Source of the DNA: JAXGXJ01 sp963816155
GTDB lineage: Bacteria > Actinomycetota > Thermoleophilia > RBG-16-64-13
DNA: 64,000 nt
Direction of reading: 5' to 3'
Assembly (NCBI GenBank): GCA_963816155.1
Contig: CAWFJE010000010.1
Coordinates: 496,001-560,000 of the forward strand
The notes below the pieces were generated by a model. That model was not told where the DNA came from. It did no database searches and was given only the letters and a program-made list of their open reading frames with translations. This document shows positions 36,328-46,528 of this stretch, piece by piece (within the stretch, counting starts at the first letter, position 1; the number at the start of each line of letters is the position of its first letter). Made by a program: the position numbers and the translations under genes.

Positions 36328-37134
36328 TCAGCCGCACGTCAGTCCTCCGTCGACCGGCAAGGCGTGCCCCGTGACGAAGCGAGCCTCCTCGGAACACAGC
36401 CAGAGGACGGCCTCAGCCATGTCTTCCGGGTACGCGATGCGTTTCAACGGAACCGCATTCATCATGTTCTGTTCTTCCTCGGGCGCCGTGCTCGTGAGGT
36501 TCTCGAAGAGCAGTGTGTTCTGTGTGGGCCCGGGCATGATGGTGTTCACCCGGATGTTGTGGCAGGCGCCTTCCAGAGCCGCCGTCTTCGTGAGGGTGTT
36601 CAGACCGGCCTTGCTGGCGGAGTACGCCGAGAAGCCGGGCAGAGGCTTCACAGCTCCTACCGATGACGTGTTGACGATGGCCCCCCCGCCTCCCTGCTCG
36701 ATCATCTGTCTCATCTCGTACTTGAGGCAGTAGAAGACGCCGGTAAGATTTACGTCCAACGTACGATTCCAGATATCCGCGGGGGAGTCGACGATGTTAA
36801 CCACCGGTACGCGCACACCGTCCGGGCCAATGCCGGCATTGTTGAACGCGTAGTCCAACCTTCCATACAGACGCACGCACTCCTCCACCATAGCCTGTAC
36901 GTCGGCTTCCTGAGAAACGTCACACTGGACGAAAGCGGCCTGTCCCCCAGCCTCCTCGATGGACCTCACGGTCTCCTCGCCTCCCGCGACGTTCGAAGAC
37001 GTCGCGACGACCACGCGGGCGCCTTCACGCGCGAAGAGCAACGCGCCCGCCCGACCTATGCCGCTGGCCGCCCCTGTGACCAGGGCCACCTTACCGCTCA
37101 ATCGGCCGCTCAATCGCTTCTCCAAGACGTTCAC
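36328..37134 (-). CDS. SDR-family oxidoreductase
   Basis: 268 residues. GTG 37134 overlaps the stop of the FAD dehydrogenase gene (GTGA), so the two are coupled. Motifs: T-G-A-A-S-G-I-G (~20-27), N-N-A-G-I-G, S-S-V-G-A with Y-S-A-S-K, and P-G-P-T after strand six; the tail V-D-G-G-L-T is typical. The residue region after strand two (A-T-S-S-N) lacks the acidic residue of NAD-preferring SDRs, which suggests NADPH. Coupled translation with a flavoprotein suggests successive redox steps on the same ring or alicyclic substrate. Confidence 0.87.
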   Translation of the reverse strand: MNVLEKRLSGRLSGKVALVTGAASGIGRAGALLFAREGARVVVATSSNVAGGEETVRSIEEAGGQAAFVQCDVSQEADVQAMVEECVRLYGRLDYAFNNAGIGPDGVRVPVVNIVDSPADIWNRTLDVNLTGVFYCLKYEMRQMIEQGGGGAIVNTSSVGAVKPLPGFSAYSASKAGLNTLTKTAALEGACHNIRVNTIMPGPTQNTLLFENLTSTAPEEEQNMMNAVPLKRIAYPEDMAEAVLWLCSEEARFVTGHALPVDGGLTCG

Positions 37135-38612
37135 TTCCCTTCGCCGGGCTCAGCGCCCTCGGTGACTGCTATGTACTCGAGCGCGCTCTTGCCGGCGATA
37201 CGGCCCGAGTTGAGCGCAAAGGACGAGGCCAGACCCGACGAGCTCTTGATGGGATAGCTGTCCCCATACATGCCGCCGGCGTCGAACCCGCCCGCATACA
37301 GCCCGGGGATGACCGTGTCCTTCTTGTCCAGCACTTCCAGCTTCTCGTTGACCTTGATGCCGCCCATGGTCCCCAGAAACACGGTGCGGGCCCGGACGGC
37401 GTAGAACTTGGGCCCGAGCAGGGGGCGGAGATAACGACGGTCTTTGGCGAAGAGTTCGTCGTGCCCCTGCGCGCAGTAGCGGTTGTACTCGTCCACCGTC
37501 GCCTTGAGGACCGCGGGATCGGCCTCGATCAGCCTCGCCAACTCCTCGATGGAATCCGCCACGAACAGCTCCTGGCTGCCGTTGTCCAGGGCCGCCTGGA
37601 TCTCCTTGCGCAGGTCCGTCAGCCGGTAACCTGGAGGGAAGTCGACCCCGACACCCTTATCGAGGCCGCGCTCCAGCAGGCGCTCGATGATCGAGTCGTC
37701 GAAGATGCTGAAGGTGTGGCCGTCGGCTTTGTACCGAGCCTGAGCGTTCCCGACCGGGGTGTCCCAGAAGCCGATGGTCTCGTCGCAGAACCTCTCCCCG
37801 CGTGCCGTCACCCAGAGATCGGGCTGCGCCGAAGCCTGCTCCAGATTGCAGCCCATGGCGAACTCGGGACCCACCGGAGCAACCCTGAACATCTCTATCG
37901 TGCCGATGCCCTCTTCGGCCGCCCCCATCTCCCAAGCCATACGCACCCCGTCGCCGGTCTTGCCTGTGTTCCCGACGGGCATGAGATTGACCCCAAGGTC
38001 GAAGCCCGTGTACCTCTTGATCCATTCCTTGTTGTTGGCGAAGCCGCCGCTGGCGATGACGACCGCCTTCACGGCGACCTCCACTTCTTCGCCGTCGTCG
38101 TCCACCACCACTCCGGTGACGCGCCCGCCCGCCTTCAGTATCTCGGTGACGGGAATGCCGGGCCGGACGTCGACGCCTCTGCTCTTGGCCCTGTCCACCA
38201 GCGCCTTCACCACCGCTTCGCCCTTGCCCTTGATCACGTGATAGGTGAGGGGCGAGTCGGGCATGTTGATGGTGGCGTCGACAAAGACCACACCCTGGTC
38301 CTGCAACCAGCCGATGGTCGCGCCCGACTCGTCGATGATGGCCCGAACGAGGCGGGGGTTGGCCCGCCAGTGGCTGTAGTCCATGGTGTTCCTGAAGGCT
38401 TGGTCGCAGGTGTAGTCCACGTAGCGCTCCCGCTGCATGTCGCTTTCCACCGCGAACGTGCCCTGGAAGAAGTTCGAGGTCCCGCCCAGAGAGCGCTGCT
38501 TCTCGAACACGATGACTGTGGCGCCGCCTTGAGCCAGCGTCAGCGCGGCCGCCAACCCCGTGGCCCCTGAACCGATCACCGCGACATCAGCCTGTATAGG
38601 TATCGAGCCCAT
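37131..38612 (-). CDS. FAD-dependent dehydrogenase of the fumarate-reductase flavoprotein family
   Basis: About 493 residues; ATG 38612 is better spaced from AAGGGG than the methionine two codons earlier. FAD site G-S-G-A-T-G-L-A-A-A near 16-25, then E-K-Q-R-S-L-G-G-T-S. A capping domain of ~300 residues lies in the middle, and the C-terminal half of the FAD domain has G-L-Y-A-G-G-F-D-A-G-G-M-Y-G. No signal peptide or haem-binding motif, so soluble, like 3-ketosteroid-delta1-dehydrogenase and enoate- or urocanate-reductase cores. It probably adds or removes hydrogen across a C-C bond of an alicyclic or acyclic acid. A drastically shortened paralogue lies at 51108. Confidence 0.86.
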   Translation of the reverse strand: MGSIPIQADVAVIGSGATGLAAALTLAQGGATVIVFEKQRSLGGTSNFFQGTFAVESDMQRERYVDYTCDQAFRNTMDYSHWRANPRLVRAIIDESGATIGWLQDQGVVFVDATINMPDSPLTYHVIKGKGEAVVKALVDRAKSRGVDVRPGIPVTEILKAGGRVTGVVVDDDGEEVEVAVKAVVIASGGFANNKEWIKRYTGFDLGVNLMPVGNTGKTGDGVRMAWEMGAAEEGIGTIEMFRVAPVGPEFAMGCNLEQASAQPDLWVTARGERFCDETIGFWDTPVGNAQARYKADGHTFSIFDDSIIERLLERGLDKGVGVDFPPGYRLTDLRKEIQAALDNGSQELFVADSIEELARLIEADPAVLKATVDEYNRYCAQGHDELFAKDRRYLRPLLGPKFYAVRARTVFLGTMGGIKVNEKLEVLDKKDTVIPGLYAGGFDAGGMYGDSYPIKSSSGLASSFALNSGRIAGKSALEYIAVTEGAEPGEGK

Positions 38613-38682
38613 TCTCATCCCCTTTTCGTCGCTTCACTTTGTCGCCGGTGGCCACGGCCGCCCGGTCCGTGGTCGCCCAGGG

Positions 38683-40896
38683 TCAGTAGCTGCCCCAGAA
38701 CTTGACCGTCTCTATCTTCAGCCTCAGATCGCACTGCAGGCAGCGCTCCGCTTCCTGGTGCGCCGCCTCTTCTTCCATGGTCTGCGCTATCTCGCAGAAG
38801 CCCGTCAGCCGCTCCTCGGGCAGCACGCACGAGCCGGCCTTGCGTGTCAGCGCCGCGAAGCCGTAGCCCGGTCCCAGTACCGGATCGACCTCCGCTTGAG
38901 GAGCGAGCTTCCTGTCGATCCTGCCCCGGCCCCCGAGGAACTTGTCCACCGCGGCGGCCGCCCGCCTCCCGGAAGCGATGGCCTTGATCACAGAGGCGGT
39001 CCCCGAGACGGCGTCCCCGGCCGCGAAAACACTGTCGCGGTTGGTGGCCAGCGTGAACGGGTCGAGTTCGATGAGCCCCCGCTCGCTGCAGTCGACTCCG
39101 AAGCCTTCGGGCACCTCGGGCTTCTGGCCTATGGCGAAGATGACCGTGTCGGCCTCGATGAGGTGCTCGGAGTCCTCCACCACGTCTATCTGCGGGAGCC
39201 CATCCTCGTCGAAGGAAAACGTCTCTACGTCCAGGAACTCCACGCCCGTCACCGCGCCCTCGTCGGCCACGATGCGGGTGCACGTGTGCGAAGGACGAAT
39301 GGCCAAGCCCTCGTCTTCACCTTCTGCGATCTCGTCGGCAGCGGCCGGCATCTCCGCCCGGCACTCCAGGCAGGCGACGTGCAGCTCCTCCGCTCCCAGC
39401 CTGCGGGCCACGCGGGCGCAGTCGAAGGCCACGTTCCCACCACCCAATACCACGACCTTCCTACCGATAGCGACATCGACCCCCAGAGCCACATCGCGCA
39501 GGAAGTCGGTACCTATCAGCACGCCCTCGGCCCGCGCCCCCGGCAGACGGAGCTTCTGTCCCTTGTGAGCCCCCACAGCCAGCACGACGGCATCGAATCC
39601 CCCGTCCAGCAGCTCATCTACGGACTCCACGCGCCTCGCGGTCTCGATCGTCACCCCCGCCTCCTCGATGAGCCGGATCTCGGCTTCGAGGACGCGCCGA
39701 GGCAACCTGTACTCCGGTATGCCGTAGCGGAGCATGCCGCCCGCTTCCGGCAAGGACTCAAAGACGGTCACCTCGTGCCCTTGGAGGCGCAGATAACAGG
39801 CGGCGGTGAGTCCGGCCGGCCCCGAACCCACAAGGGCGACCCTCTTCCCCGTGGACGGACCGGCGCTGGGCATCTCCGGCCGGGTCCCTTGCGCCTCGCA
39901 CTCAGCGGCGAAGCGTTTGAGTTCTCGGATAGCCACGGGCTCGTTAACCTCTCCCCTCCGGCACTCGGTCTCGCAGGGATGATCACAGACATAGCCCAGG
40001 ACGTGAGGAAAGGGCACCTTCTCGCGGATCACGGCGACGGCAGAGGCGTAGTCGCCGTCCCTGATGAAGCGCACGTAGCTGGGTACGTCGATCTCGGCCG
40101 GACAACTGCTCCTGCAGGGGACGAGAGCCGCCTTGCGGTTCTTGTCGGCGAGCAACTCCTCCTTGTCCTGGATGGCCCCCGTCGGACAGACTTCGGCGCA
40201 GGCGCCGCAGAAACGACAGCCGGAAGCGGCCAGGGGCTCCTCGGCCTCCGTGTATGTGTACGATTCGTCGCCTCGCCTCTTGTAGTGGAGCACCCCGACC
40301 TCGCGCAACTCCCAGCATGCCCGCACGCAGCGTCCACAGAGCACACACTTGTTGGGGTCGTAGACGAACAGAGGGTTGTCGTTGTTGACGGGCAGGAGCT
40401 TGGGACGGCGCTTGAAGCGCAGTTCCTCCACACCCAGGTACTGCTTCAACGACTGGAGTTCGCAGTTCAAGTACTTCTGACAGGTGCCGCACTCGGGCGG
40501 ATGCCCAATGAGCAGCAACTCCATGGCGAGACGGCGCAGGCGAGAGATCTCCTCCGATTGCGTCCGCACCACCATGCCGGAGACGACCGGTGTGGCGCAG
40601 GAGGCCACGATGCCCCCAGGCGCGGCGCCAGCCGCGGCGCCCTCTGTGGCGCCAACCGCGGCGGCTGCCGGACCCTCAGGCCCCGCGACACCCTCGACCC
40701 CTGCGGCGCCTCCCGCCCCCTCGATCTCGACCACACACAGGCGGCAGACCCCGGCGGGCGGGAGATCGGGGTGGTGACACAGATGAGGCACGTAGATGCC
40801 GGCGTCCAGAGCGGCTTGGAGCACGGTGGCGCCGGGACGGGCCTCCACCTCCTGTCCGTCGATGGTGAGTCTCGTGATGTCCGCGTCCATCACCAC
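38683..40896 (-). CDS. NuoG-like/GltD-like composite iron-sulfur flavoprotein
   Basis: 737 residues (GTG 40896; ATG 40890 is an alternative). Residues ~1-110 are a plant-type [2Fe-2S] domain (C-H-H-P ... C-R-L-C ... C-A-T-P) interrupted by a ~35-residue Gly/Ala-rich insert. Then comes the H-x3-C-x2-C-x5-C cluster of NuoG/HydA, two [4Fe-4S] motifs (C-V-L-C-G-R-C-V-R-A-C, C-R-F-C-G-A-C-A-E-V-C-P), and a GltD-like module with FAD (V-G-S-G-P-A-G-L-T-A) and NAD(P)H (L-G-G-G-N-V-A-F-D) sites. It is one base from the NuoF-like gene. Together they resemble NADH-linked, possibly flavin-bifurcating, electron-input modules that exchange electrons between NAD(P)H and ferredoxin or a W/Mo partner. Confidence 0.85.
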   Translation of the reverse strand: MVMDADITRLTIDGQEVEARPGATVLQAALDAGIYVPHLCHHPDLPPAGVCRLCVVEIEGAGGAAGVEGVAGPEGPAAAAVGATEGAAAGAAPGGIVASCATPVVSGMVVRTQSEEISRLRRLAMELLLIGHPPECGTCQKYLNCELQSLKQYLGVEELRFKRRPKLLPVNNDNPLFVYDPNKCVLCGRCVRACWELREVGVLHYKRRGDESYTYTEAEEPLAASGCRFCGACAEVCPTGAIQDKEELLADKNRKAALVPCRSSCPAEIDVPSYVRFIRDGDYASAVAVIREKVPFPHVLGYVCDHPCETECRRGEVNEPVAIRELKRFAAECEAQGTRPEMPSAGPSTGKRVALVGSGPAGLTAACYLRLQGHEVTVFESLPEAGGMLRYGIPEYRLPRRVLEAEIRLIEEAGVTIETARRVESVDELLDGGFDAVVLAVGAHKGQKLRLPGARAEGVLIGTDFLRDVALGVDVAIGRKVVVLGGGNVAFDCARVARRLGAEELHVACLECRAEMPAAADEIAEGEDEGLAIRPSHTCTRIVADEGAVTGVEFLDVETFSFDEDGLPQIDVVEDSEHLIEADTVIFAIGQKPEVPEGFGVDCSERGLIELDPFTLATNRDSVFAAGDAVSGTASVIKAIASGRRAAAAVDKFLGGRGRIDRKLAPQAEVDPVLGPGYGFAALTRKAGSCVLPEERLTGFCEIAQTMEEEAAHQEAERCLQCDLRLKIETVKFWGSY

Positions 40897-42226
40897 CTAC
40901 GCACCCACCGGACAGCGCTTCTCGCGCACGTGCAAGGCAAAGTCGTCCCCAAAAAGCTCGATGGCCGTGAGGACTGGAGCGGAAGCGCGCCTCCCCACCG
41001 CGCAGATGCCCGCGGTCTTCATAGCTTCAGCCAGTTCGAGCAGAAGCTCCATTTCTGCGTCACCTGCCCGGAACTCCACCAGGTCGGTCAGGAGGTCGGC
41101 CAACTGATACGTTCCCTCCCGACAGAACACGCACTGAGCGCACGACTGTTCGTGCAGATACCGCGCGGCGTCGCGGGCCATCTCCACGGCGCACGCGGGT
41201 TCGCGAACTACCTTCATCCCGCCGGAACCCATGGTGTGACCGGCGGCCTCCAATTCGTCATAGGTAATAGGCATGTCCAGCGCGTCTCCGGCCAAGAACG
41301 CTCCCGTAGGCCCCCCGAACTGCACGGCCTTGATCGAGCCGGTGTCGGCTCCCCAGACACCCTCCAGCACCGCACGTACCGTCATGCCCAGAGGTATCTC
41401 GACCGTCACCTCGGAGCCCTCCGGGCGCGAGGCTTCGCTGACGGTGATCATCTTGGTCCCCGTCACCCTCTCGCCTGCGCCCTCTTCCACGCCGAGCGCC
41501 CCGGCCGAAGCTGTCACGGCGCCCAGGTGGCCCTCGAAGATGGCGGACACGCAGGCCAGGGTCTCTGCGCCCTCCACGAGCGCCGGCCGGGCGGACAAGT
41601 GGGGTGGGGCGATTTCGAGCGGGGCGAAGATGGGGCAGGAGCGGCCTGCCCTCCAGAGCACTGAGCAAGGCCGTGACTTCCCCGGCCACCAGCGCGCCCG
41701 GGATGGTCCGCAACTCGATGTCGCAGGAGAACGACGAGCCGGCGATGTTCGACCCCAGCAAGCCTCTCTGCCGCAGCTGCTCGAGGGCGCCTTCGACCAG
41801 GGCGATCTCTTCGCCGTAGTCGGCGTTGACACAGACGAAGCCATGGGACGCTCCCACCGCATAGGCCGCGATCAGAAGCCCTTCCAGGACCGCATGAGGG
41901 TCGGTCCCCAGCAGGAGGCGCGCCTTTCGCGCCCGGGGGTCGATGTCCACGGCATCGCAGACGACGTACTTCTCTTCCCCCGCGGCATCGCGGCAACTCT
42001 GCCACTCCGCAGCTGCGGGGCGACCAGCCGCCCCCTTGCCTCTCAGCCCCGTCATGCGCACCTCATCGATGACGCCCTGGGGGGCCAGAGCAAGCGCCCT
42101 CCCGAGCCCCGAGTAGCCCCCGCTCTGCGCCACGTAATGTTCGATGTCGGCAGGGTCGATCCGACCGCGATCGCGGGTCGCGATGCGCAGTTCCCAGGGG
42201 TACGGAGCGGGTCGGCTCATACCCAT
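40897..42226 (-). CDS. NuoF-like FMN/NADH-binding subunit, frameshifted
   Basis: About 443 residues, ATG 42226 behind AAGGTGAAG. The FMN/NADH loop reads G-L-R-G-K-G-A-A-G-R, a variant of the usual G-L-R-G-R-G-G-A-G-F. The C-terminal cluster motif is C-A-Q-C-V-F-C-R-E-G-T with a later cysteine in G-I-C-A-V-G. A slip in the GGGG run at 41632-41635 splits the protein after E-G-R-P-L-L-P; the rest continues cleanly to 40897. There is no thioredoxin-like NuoE domain. It is paired with the following NuoG/GltD-like gene and forms the NADH-oxidising half of the module. Confidence 0.82.
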
Positions 42227-42262
42227 CGCTTCACCTTGACCGTCCGCCCTCGATGCATCCGC

Positions 42263-42550
42263 TCAGATCGCCTCCACCCACGTTCCGATCTCCGCCGGAG
42301 CCGCCATCAGAGGGTCGATCCTCTGCGACAGAGCCCGGAAGTGGTCGGTGGAGAGATGGTAGTCGACGGCTTCCTGGTCTTCGTATTGCTCGTAGAACAG
42401 GAACTCGTCCGGGTCCTCCGTGGAACGCTGCAGGCTGTATAGCAGGGCCCCCGGATCCCGCATCACCTGGGGATGCATCCACCTGTAGGCCTCCAGGAAC
42501 TCTTCGCTCGTCCCGCTCCTCAGCTTGACCTTGGCGGTGATGATCAACAT
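42263..42550 (-). CDS. Antibiotic-biosynthesis-monooxygenase (ABM) fold protein
   Basis: 95 residues from ATG 42550 (a methionine seven codons upstream has a poorer site). Ferredoxin-like dimeric alpha+beta barrel: opening L-I-I-T-A-K-V-K, E-P-D-E-F-L-F-Y-E-Q-Y-E-D and H-L-S-T-D-H-F, all standard for the ABM/YgiN group. Members act on quinols without a prosthetic group or simply bind small aromatics. Because the neighbourhood is anaerobic, binding or isomerisation is more likely than oxygenation. It follows the aldo/keto reductase gene. Confidence 0.8.
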   Translation of the reverse strand: MLIITAKVKLRSGTSEEFLEAYRWMHPQVMRDPGALLYSLQRSTEDPDEFLFYEQYEDQEAVDYHLSTDHFRALSQRIDPLMAAPAEIGTWVEAI

Positions 42551-42604
42551 GCCTTCACGTCCTTCCTGCATAATATGGGTACACGGTCTGGGAAAGCGAC
42601 ACGG

Positions 42605-43615
42605 CTACTCGAAGGATATGCCGTACCCCCGGGCGTAGAACATGGTCGGAGCGGGTCTGAAGCTCTGCCACACGTCGTCACACGCTTCGAGATCGGCGCC
42701 GGATAGCTCCATAGCGAGCGAGCCCAGGTTCTCTTCCAGTTGCTCGACCGAGGACACTCCGCACACCACGGAACTCACCATGGGCCGGGACAGGGCCCAC
42801 GCGAGGGCCAACTGGCTCAGACTCCTGTCGCCGGCGATCTCTTTCAGCTTGGCCACGGCCTGGAAATAGCGGGGGTCCCAGACCGAGGGATAGGGCTTCA
42901 CCCCGGCCGGAGGTGGCGCGCTCGGATCGCAGTCGAGGTAACGCCCCGAGAGCAGACCACCCGCTAATGCCCCCCAGACGTTGATGCCGATGCCCTCGGC
43001 CTCGCACAGCCGTGTCATCTCCAGTTCAGCGTCCCGAGCGACGAGGTTGTACACCATCTGAATGCAATCGACGCCCGCGAGACCCTTCTTGTCGGCGGTC
43101 CAGAGAGCTTTGCAGACCTGCCAAGCGTAGTAGTTGGACATGCCGATGTAGAGGATCTTCCCCTGGCGCACCAGCACGTCCAGGGTCTCCAGCGTTTCCT
43201 CGATGGGCGTCGCGTAGTCGGGCTCGTGCAGATAGTAGACGTCGACGTAGTCGGTCTGCAGCCGCCTGAGGCTCTCGTGAAGACCCTCGACGATATGTTT
43301 GCGACTGAGTCCCTTGTCGTTCGGTCCCGGTCCAGTAAGGGCCGCCACCTTCGTAGCCAGCACCACCGACCGACGACGACCCTTGAGCGCGCGGCCGACG
43401 ATCTCCTCGGCCGCGCCTCTCTCGGGCGTATCCCAACGCTCTTTGCCGTAGATGTCGGCGGTGTCCAAGGAGTTGATCCCCGCTCCCAAGGCCAGGTCGA
43501 CTATCGTATGCGCCGTCGCTTCATCGACCTTTGCGCCGAACCACAGCGTGCCCAGGGTGAGAGCCGACAGCTTGAGGCCGGACCTGCCCATCTGTCTGTA
43601 CTGCATCTCAGTCAT
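42605..43615 (-). CDS. Aldo/keto reductase
   Basis: 336 residues, ATG 43615. A TIM-barrel NAD(P)H oxidoreductase with the tetrad in order: D-T-A-D-I-Y-G (Asp and Tyr, near 51-57), A-T-K-V-A (Lys, near 87) and Y-Y-L-H-E-P (His, near 130). The NADPH-binding end has S-S-V-V-C-G-V-S. It belongs to the YajO/Gcy-like subfamily without a C-terminal extension. It sits 19 bases after the O-demethylase gene, so reduction of an aromatic aldehyde or a ring ketone derived from a demethylated substrate is plausible. Confidence 0.88.
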   Translation of the reverse strand: MTEMQYRQMGRSGLKLSALTLGTLWFGAKVDEATAHTIVDLALGAGINSLDTADIYGKERWDTPERGAAEEIVGRALKGRRRSVVLATKVAALTGPGPNDKGLSRKHIVEGLHESLRRLQTDYVDVYYLHEPDYATPIEETLETLDVLVRQGKILYIGMSNYYAWQVCKALWTADKKGLAGVDCIQMVYNLVARDAELEMTRLCEAEGIGINVWGALAGGLLSGRYLDCDPSAPPPAGVKPYPSVWDPRYFQAVAKLKEIAGDRSLSQLALAWALSRPMVSSVVCGVSSVEQLEENLGSLAMELSGADLEACDDVWQSFRPAPTMFYARGYGISFE

Positions 43616-43633
43616 CGATCCCCCGCGACACGC

Positions 43634-45025
43634 TCACGACCCCGAGGTCAAGGACAGACGAGGTATCGCCTCCACGTCCACCTTGTCGTTGCGCTCCACC
43701 TGCAGGTAAGGGAAGCGGGCCACGGTGGCACGGATCTCCTTCTGCCGCGACCCGGGGCTGCCCCAGATCACCTCGACCTCGGTGCCGATCTTGGCAAGGT
43801 CCCGCTCGATGAAACCCAATGAGATCATGCGCCGGTAGGTCTGGCTGACCGCGCGTCCGGAGGAGAAGCCGACTTCCCGGCCGTCCTTCATCACCTTGTC
43901 CTGGTGGTAGGTGAAGGTGCGGATCTGACCGGTGGCCTGATCCAGGGTGCCAGGGTCCCAGCGGATGTCGTTGGGTCGATCGGAGATGGGCTCATAGGGC
44001 TCCTCGTCGCGGAACTGCGAGGCATACACGTCGGCTACGTCCTCGGTGTTCCACTCTAGGGTGACCACGGTGCGCCGCGGCGCCTTGGCCATCTCCTCCA
44101 GCGCCTGCTTGCCGGGGAAGTCGTGGTCCCAGTTGATGCGGTTCTCCCAGCCGGTGTCGAAGGGAGTGACGTACCGGGCCCCGATGTCGTCGCCCATGCT
44201 GCCGAGAAGCCGCGGCTGGTACTCCATCCACCCCGCTCCGGGCCGGGCATCGAGATAGGCCGCAAAACCGGCATCCTCGTACCAGGGATAGGGGAAGTGA
44301 TAGTAGGCTTGGGGGAAGCCGTCCTCGGTGTGATTGAGCATGTAGGCCACCTGGCCCAGCTTCTGCATGCCCAAGCCTCGGCCCGCCTCCCAGATGGCGT
44401 TGTAGACGTCCTGCCCGGCGGCCACGTCGCCATGCACCTCGTAGGCCAGCGATCCGGCCATGCCCAGCCGAAACACCCTCACCTCAGCGCCGCCGATAGA
44501 CGCGGGCCGATGCCGGCCGAAGCCGATATCGTGCAGGTCCGCCTGTGCGGCCCGCTCCAGACTCTCCAGCGATTTGGGCCCCGCCACCTGAAAGAGGAAG
44601 CGCCGGCCGGTCAGGTTCTCGCCCACAGCGTCGTAGGATCCCTGCGACAGAGCGTAGTCGATATGGGGCAGGAGCCAGCAGGTGTAGAACTCGTCCTGGG
44701 CGACGCGCATAACGACACCGTCCATCATGATGCGGCCCTGCTGGTCGCACATGATCCCGTGGCGGAACCCGCCGACGGGCATGCCCGAGAAGTCGTTGAC
44801 GAAGTTCTCGCTGAAGAAGCGCTCGGCGTCGGGACCTTTGACCGTGTAGATAGGCGAGATGCCCAGAGCCGCGCCCAGGTAGGCGCTCTCCTTCCAGGCC
44901 TGGGACTCCTCTCGCCAGCCGTTGTATTCCATCGGCCCCTGGATCGGCCCCAGCATCGCGAATGACTTGACGTCGCCGTGAAACGGCACCACGGGGTTGA
45001 AGGGGATCATGGTAGGTTCGCTCAT
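43634..45025 (-). CDS. GcvT/LigM-like tetrahydrofolate-dependent O-demethylase
   Basis: 463 residues. ATG 45025 follows GAAAGGATAT. The protein has the three-domain aminomethyltransferase fold (I-Y-T-V-K-G-P-D-A-E-R-F-F, G-I-M-C-D-Q-Q-G-R-I-M-M-D-G, F-Q-V-A-G-P-K-S-L, Y-E-V-H-G near 210). The length and opening match the LigM/DesA group, which moves the methyl group of vanillate, syringate or 3-O-methylgallate to tetrahydrofolate, rather than the ~365-residue glycine-cleavage T protein. No other glycine-cleavage genes are near. It lies between an ABC importer and an aldo/keto reductase, fitting uptake and demethylation of a methoxylated aromatic. DMSP demethylase-like activity is the main alternative. 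Confidence 0.78.
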   Translation of the reverse strand: MSEPTMIPFNPVVPFHGDVKSFAMLGPIQGPMEYNGWREESQAWKESAYLGAALGISPIYTVKGPDAERFFSENFVNDFSGMPVGGFRHGIMCDQQGRIMMDGVVMRVAQDEFYTCWLLPHIDYALSQGSYDAVGENLTGRRFLFQVAGPKSLESLERAAQADLHDIGFGRHRPASIGGAEVRVFRLGMAGSLAYEVHGDVAAGQDVYNAIWEAGRGLGMQKLGQVAYMLNHTEDGFPQAYYHFPYPWYEDAGFAAYLDARPGAGWMEYQPRLLGSMGDDIGARYVTPFDTGWENRINWDHDFPGKQALEEMAKAPRRTVVTLEWNTEDVADVYASQFRDEEPYEPISDRPNDIRWDPGTLDQATGQIRTFTYHQDKVMKDGREVGFSSGRAVSQTYRRMISLGFIERDLAKIGTEVEVIWGSPGSRQKEIRATVARFPYLQVERNDKVDVEAIPRLSLTSGS

Positions 45026-45069
45026 GATGCATATCCTTTCGTGGGATAGGCGGCGGGGTCCCGTGGACC

Positions 45070-45766
<697 letters not shown>

Positions 45767-45777
<11 letters not shown>

Positions 45778-46528
45778 AGTCAGCTCCAAAGTACGCCGAG
45801 ATGACCTCCTGGTTGGACCTGACTTCGTTCGGTGTCCCCTCGACCACCTTCTGGCCGAAGCTGATGACCACCACACGGTCACAGAGGTTGAGGATCTGCA
45901 TGTTGTGCTCCACGATGAGCACGGTGATGCCGTTATCACGCATGCCCCTGATCGCATCGAGGGTGTGCTCGATCTCCTCCGGGTTCATCCCCGCCAAGGG
46001 CTCATCGAGCAAGAGAAGTGTCGGCTTGGTGGCCAGAGCGCGGGCCACGCCAAGCATCTTCTGATGCCCGTGGGCCAAGTTCCTGGCCAACTCGTCGGCT
46101 TCGTGTTCGATGCCCAAGAGCCCCAGTATCTCGTGGGCCCTCTCTTGGATGAAGGCCTCGTTGCGCCGGTATTTCCGCGTGTTGAAGAAGATATCCAGCA
46201 GGCTCGAGCGAGGGTGAAGCTCAAACGAGGAAGTGACGTTCTCGAGCACGGTGAAATCCGGGAAGAGAGGGTTGAGCTGGAACGTACGACCGATACCCAG
46301 CGCCGCCACATGCTCGGGCGCGTTGTGGGTCATGTCTTTGTCCCGGAACTTGACCGTGCCGCTGGTGGGCTTGATGACTCCCGTGATGAGATTGAACACC
46401 GTCGATTTGCCGGCTCCGTTGGGACCGATGAGACCGACGATCTCACCTTCGGCGACGTCTATGTCGAAGTCCCCGACCGCCCTCAGTCCTCCGAATTCCT
46501 TCGTCAGGCCTCTGACCTCAAGAAGCAT
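45767..46528 (-). CDS. livG: LivG-type ABC ATPase
   Basis: 253 residues, ATG 46528, overlapping livM by 11 bases. Walker A G-P-N-G-A-G-K-S-T near 36-44, the LivG-specific G-I-G-R-T-F-Q segment, the H-G-Q/H-G-H-Q-K signature region (A-H-G-H-Q-K-M-L-G-V-A-R) and Walker B L-L-L-L-D-E-P-L-A-G, followed by V-E-H-N-M. Second nucleotide-binding subunit of the HAAT importer encoded here. Confidence 0.93.
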
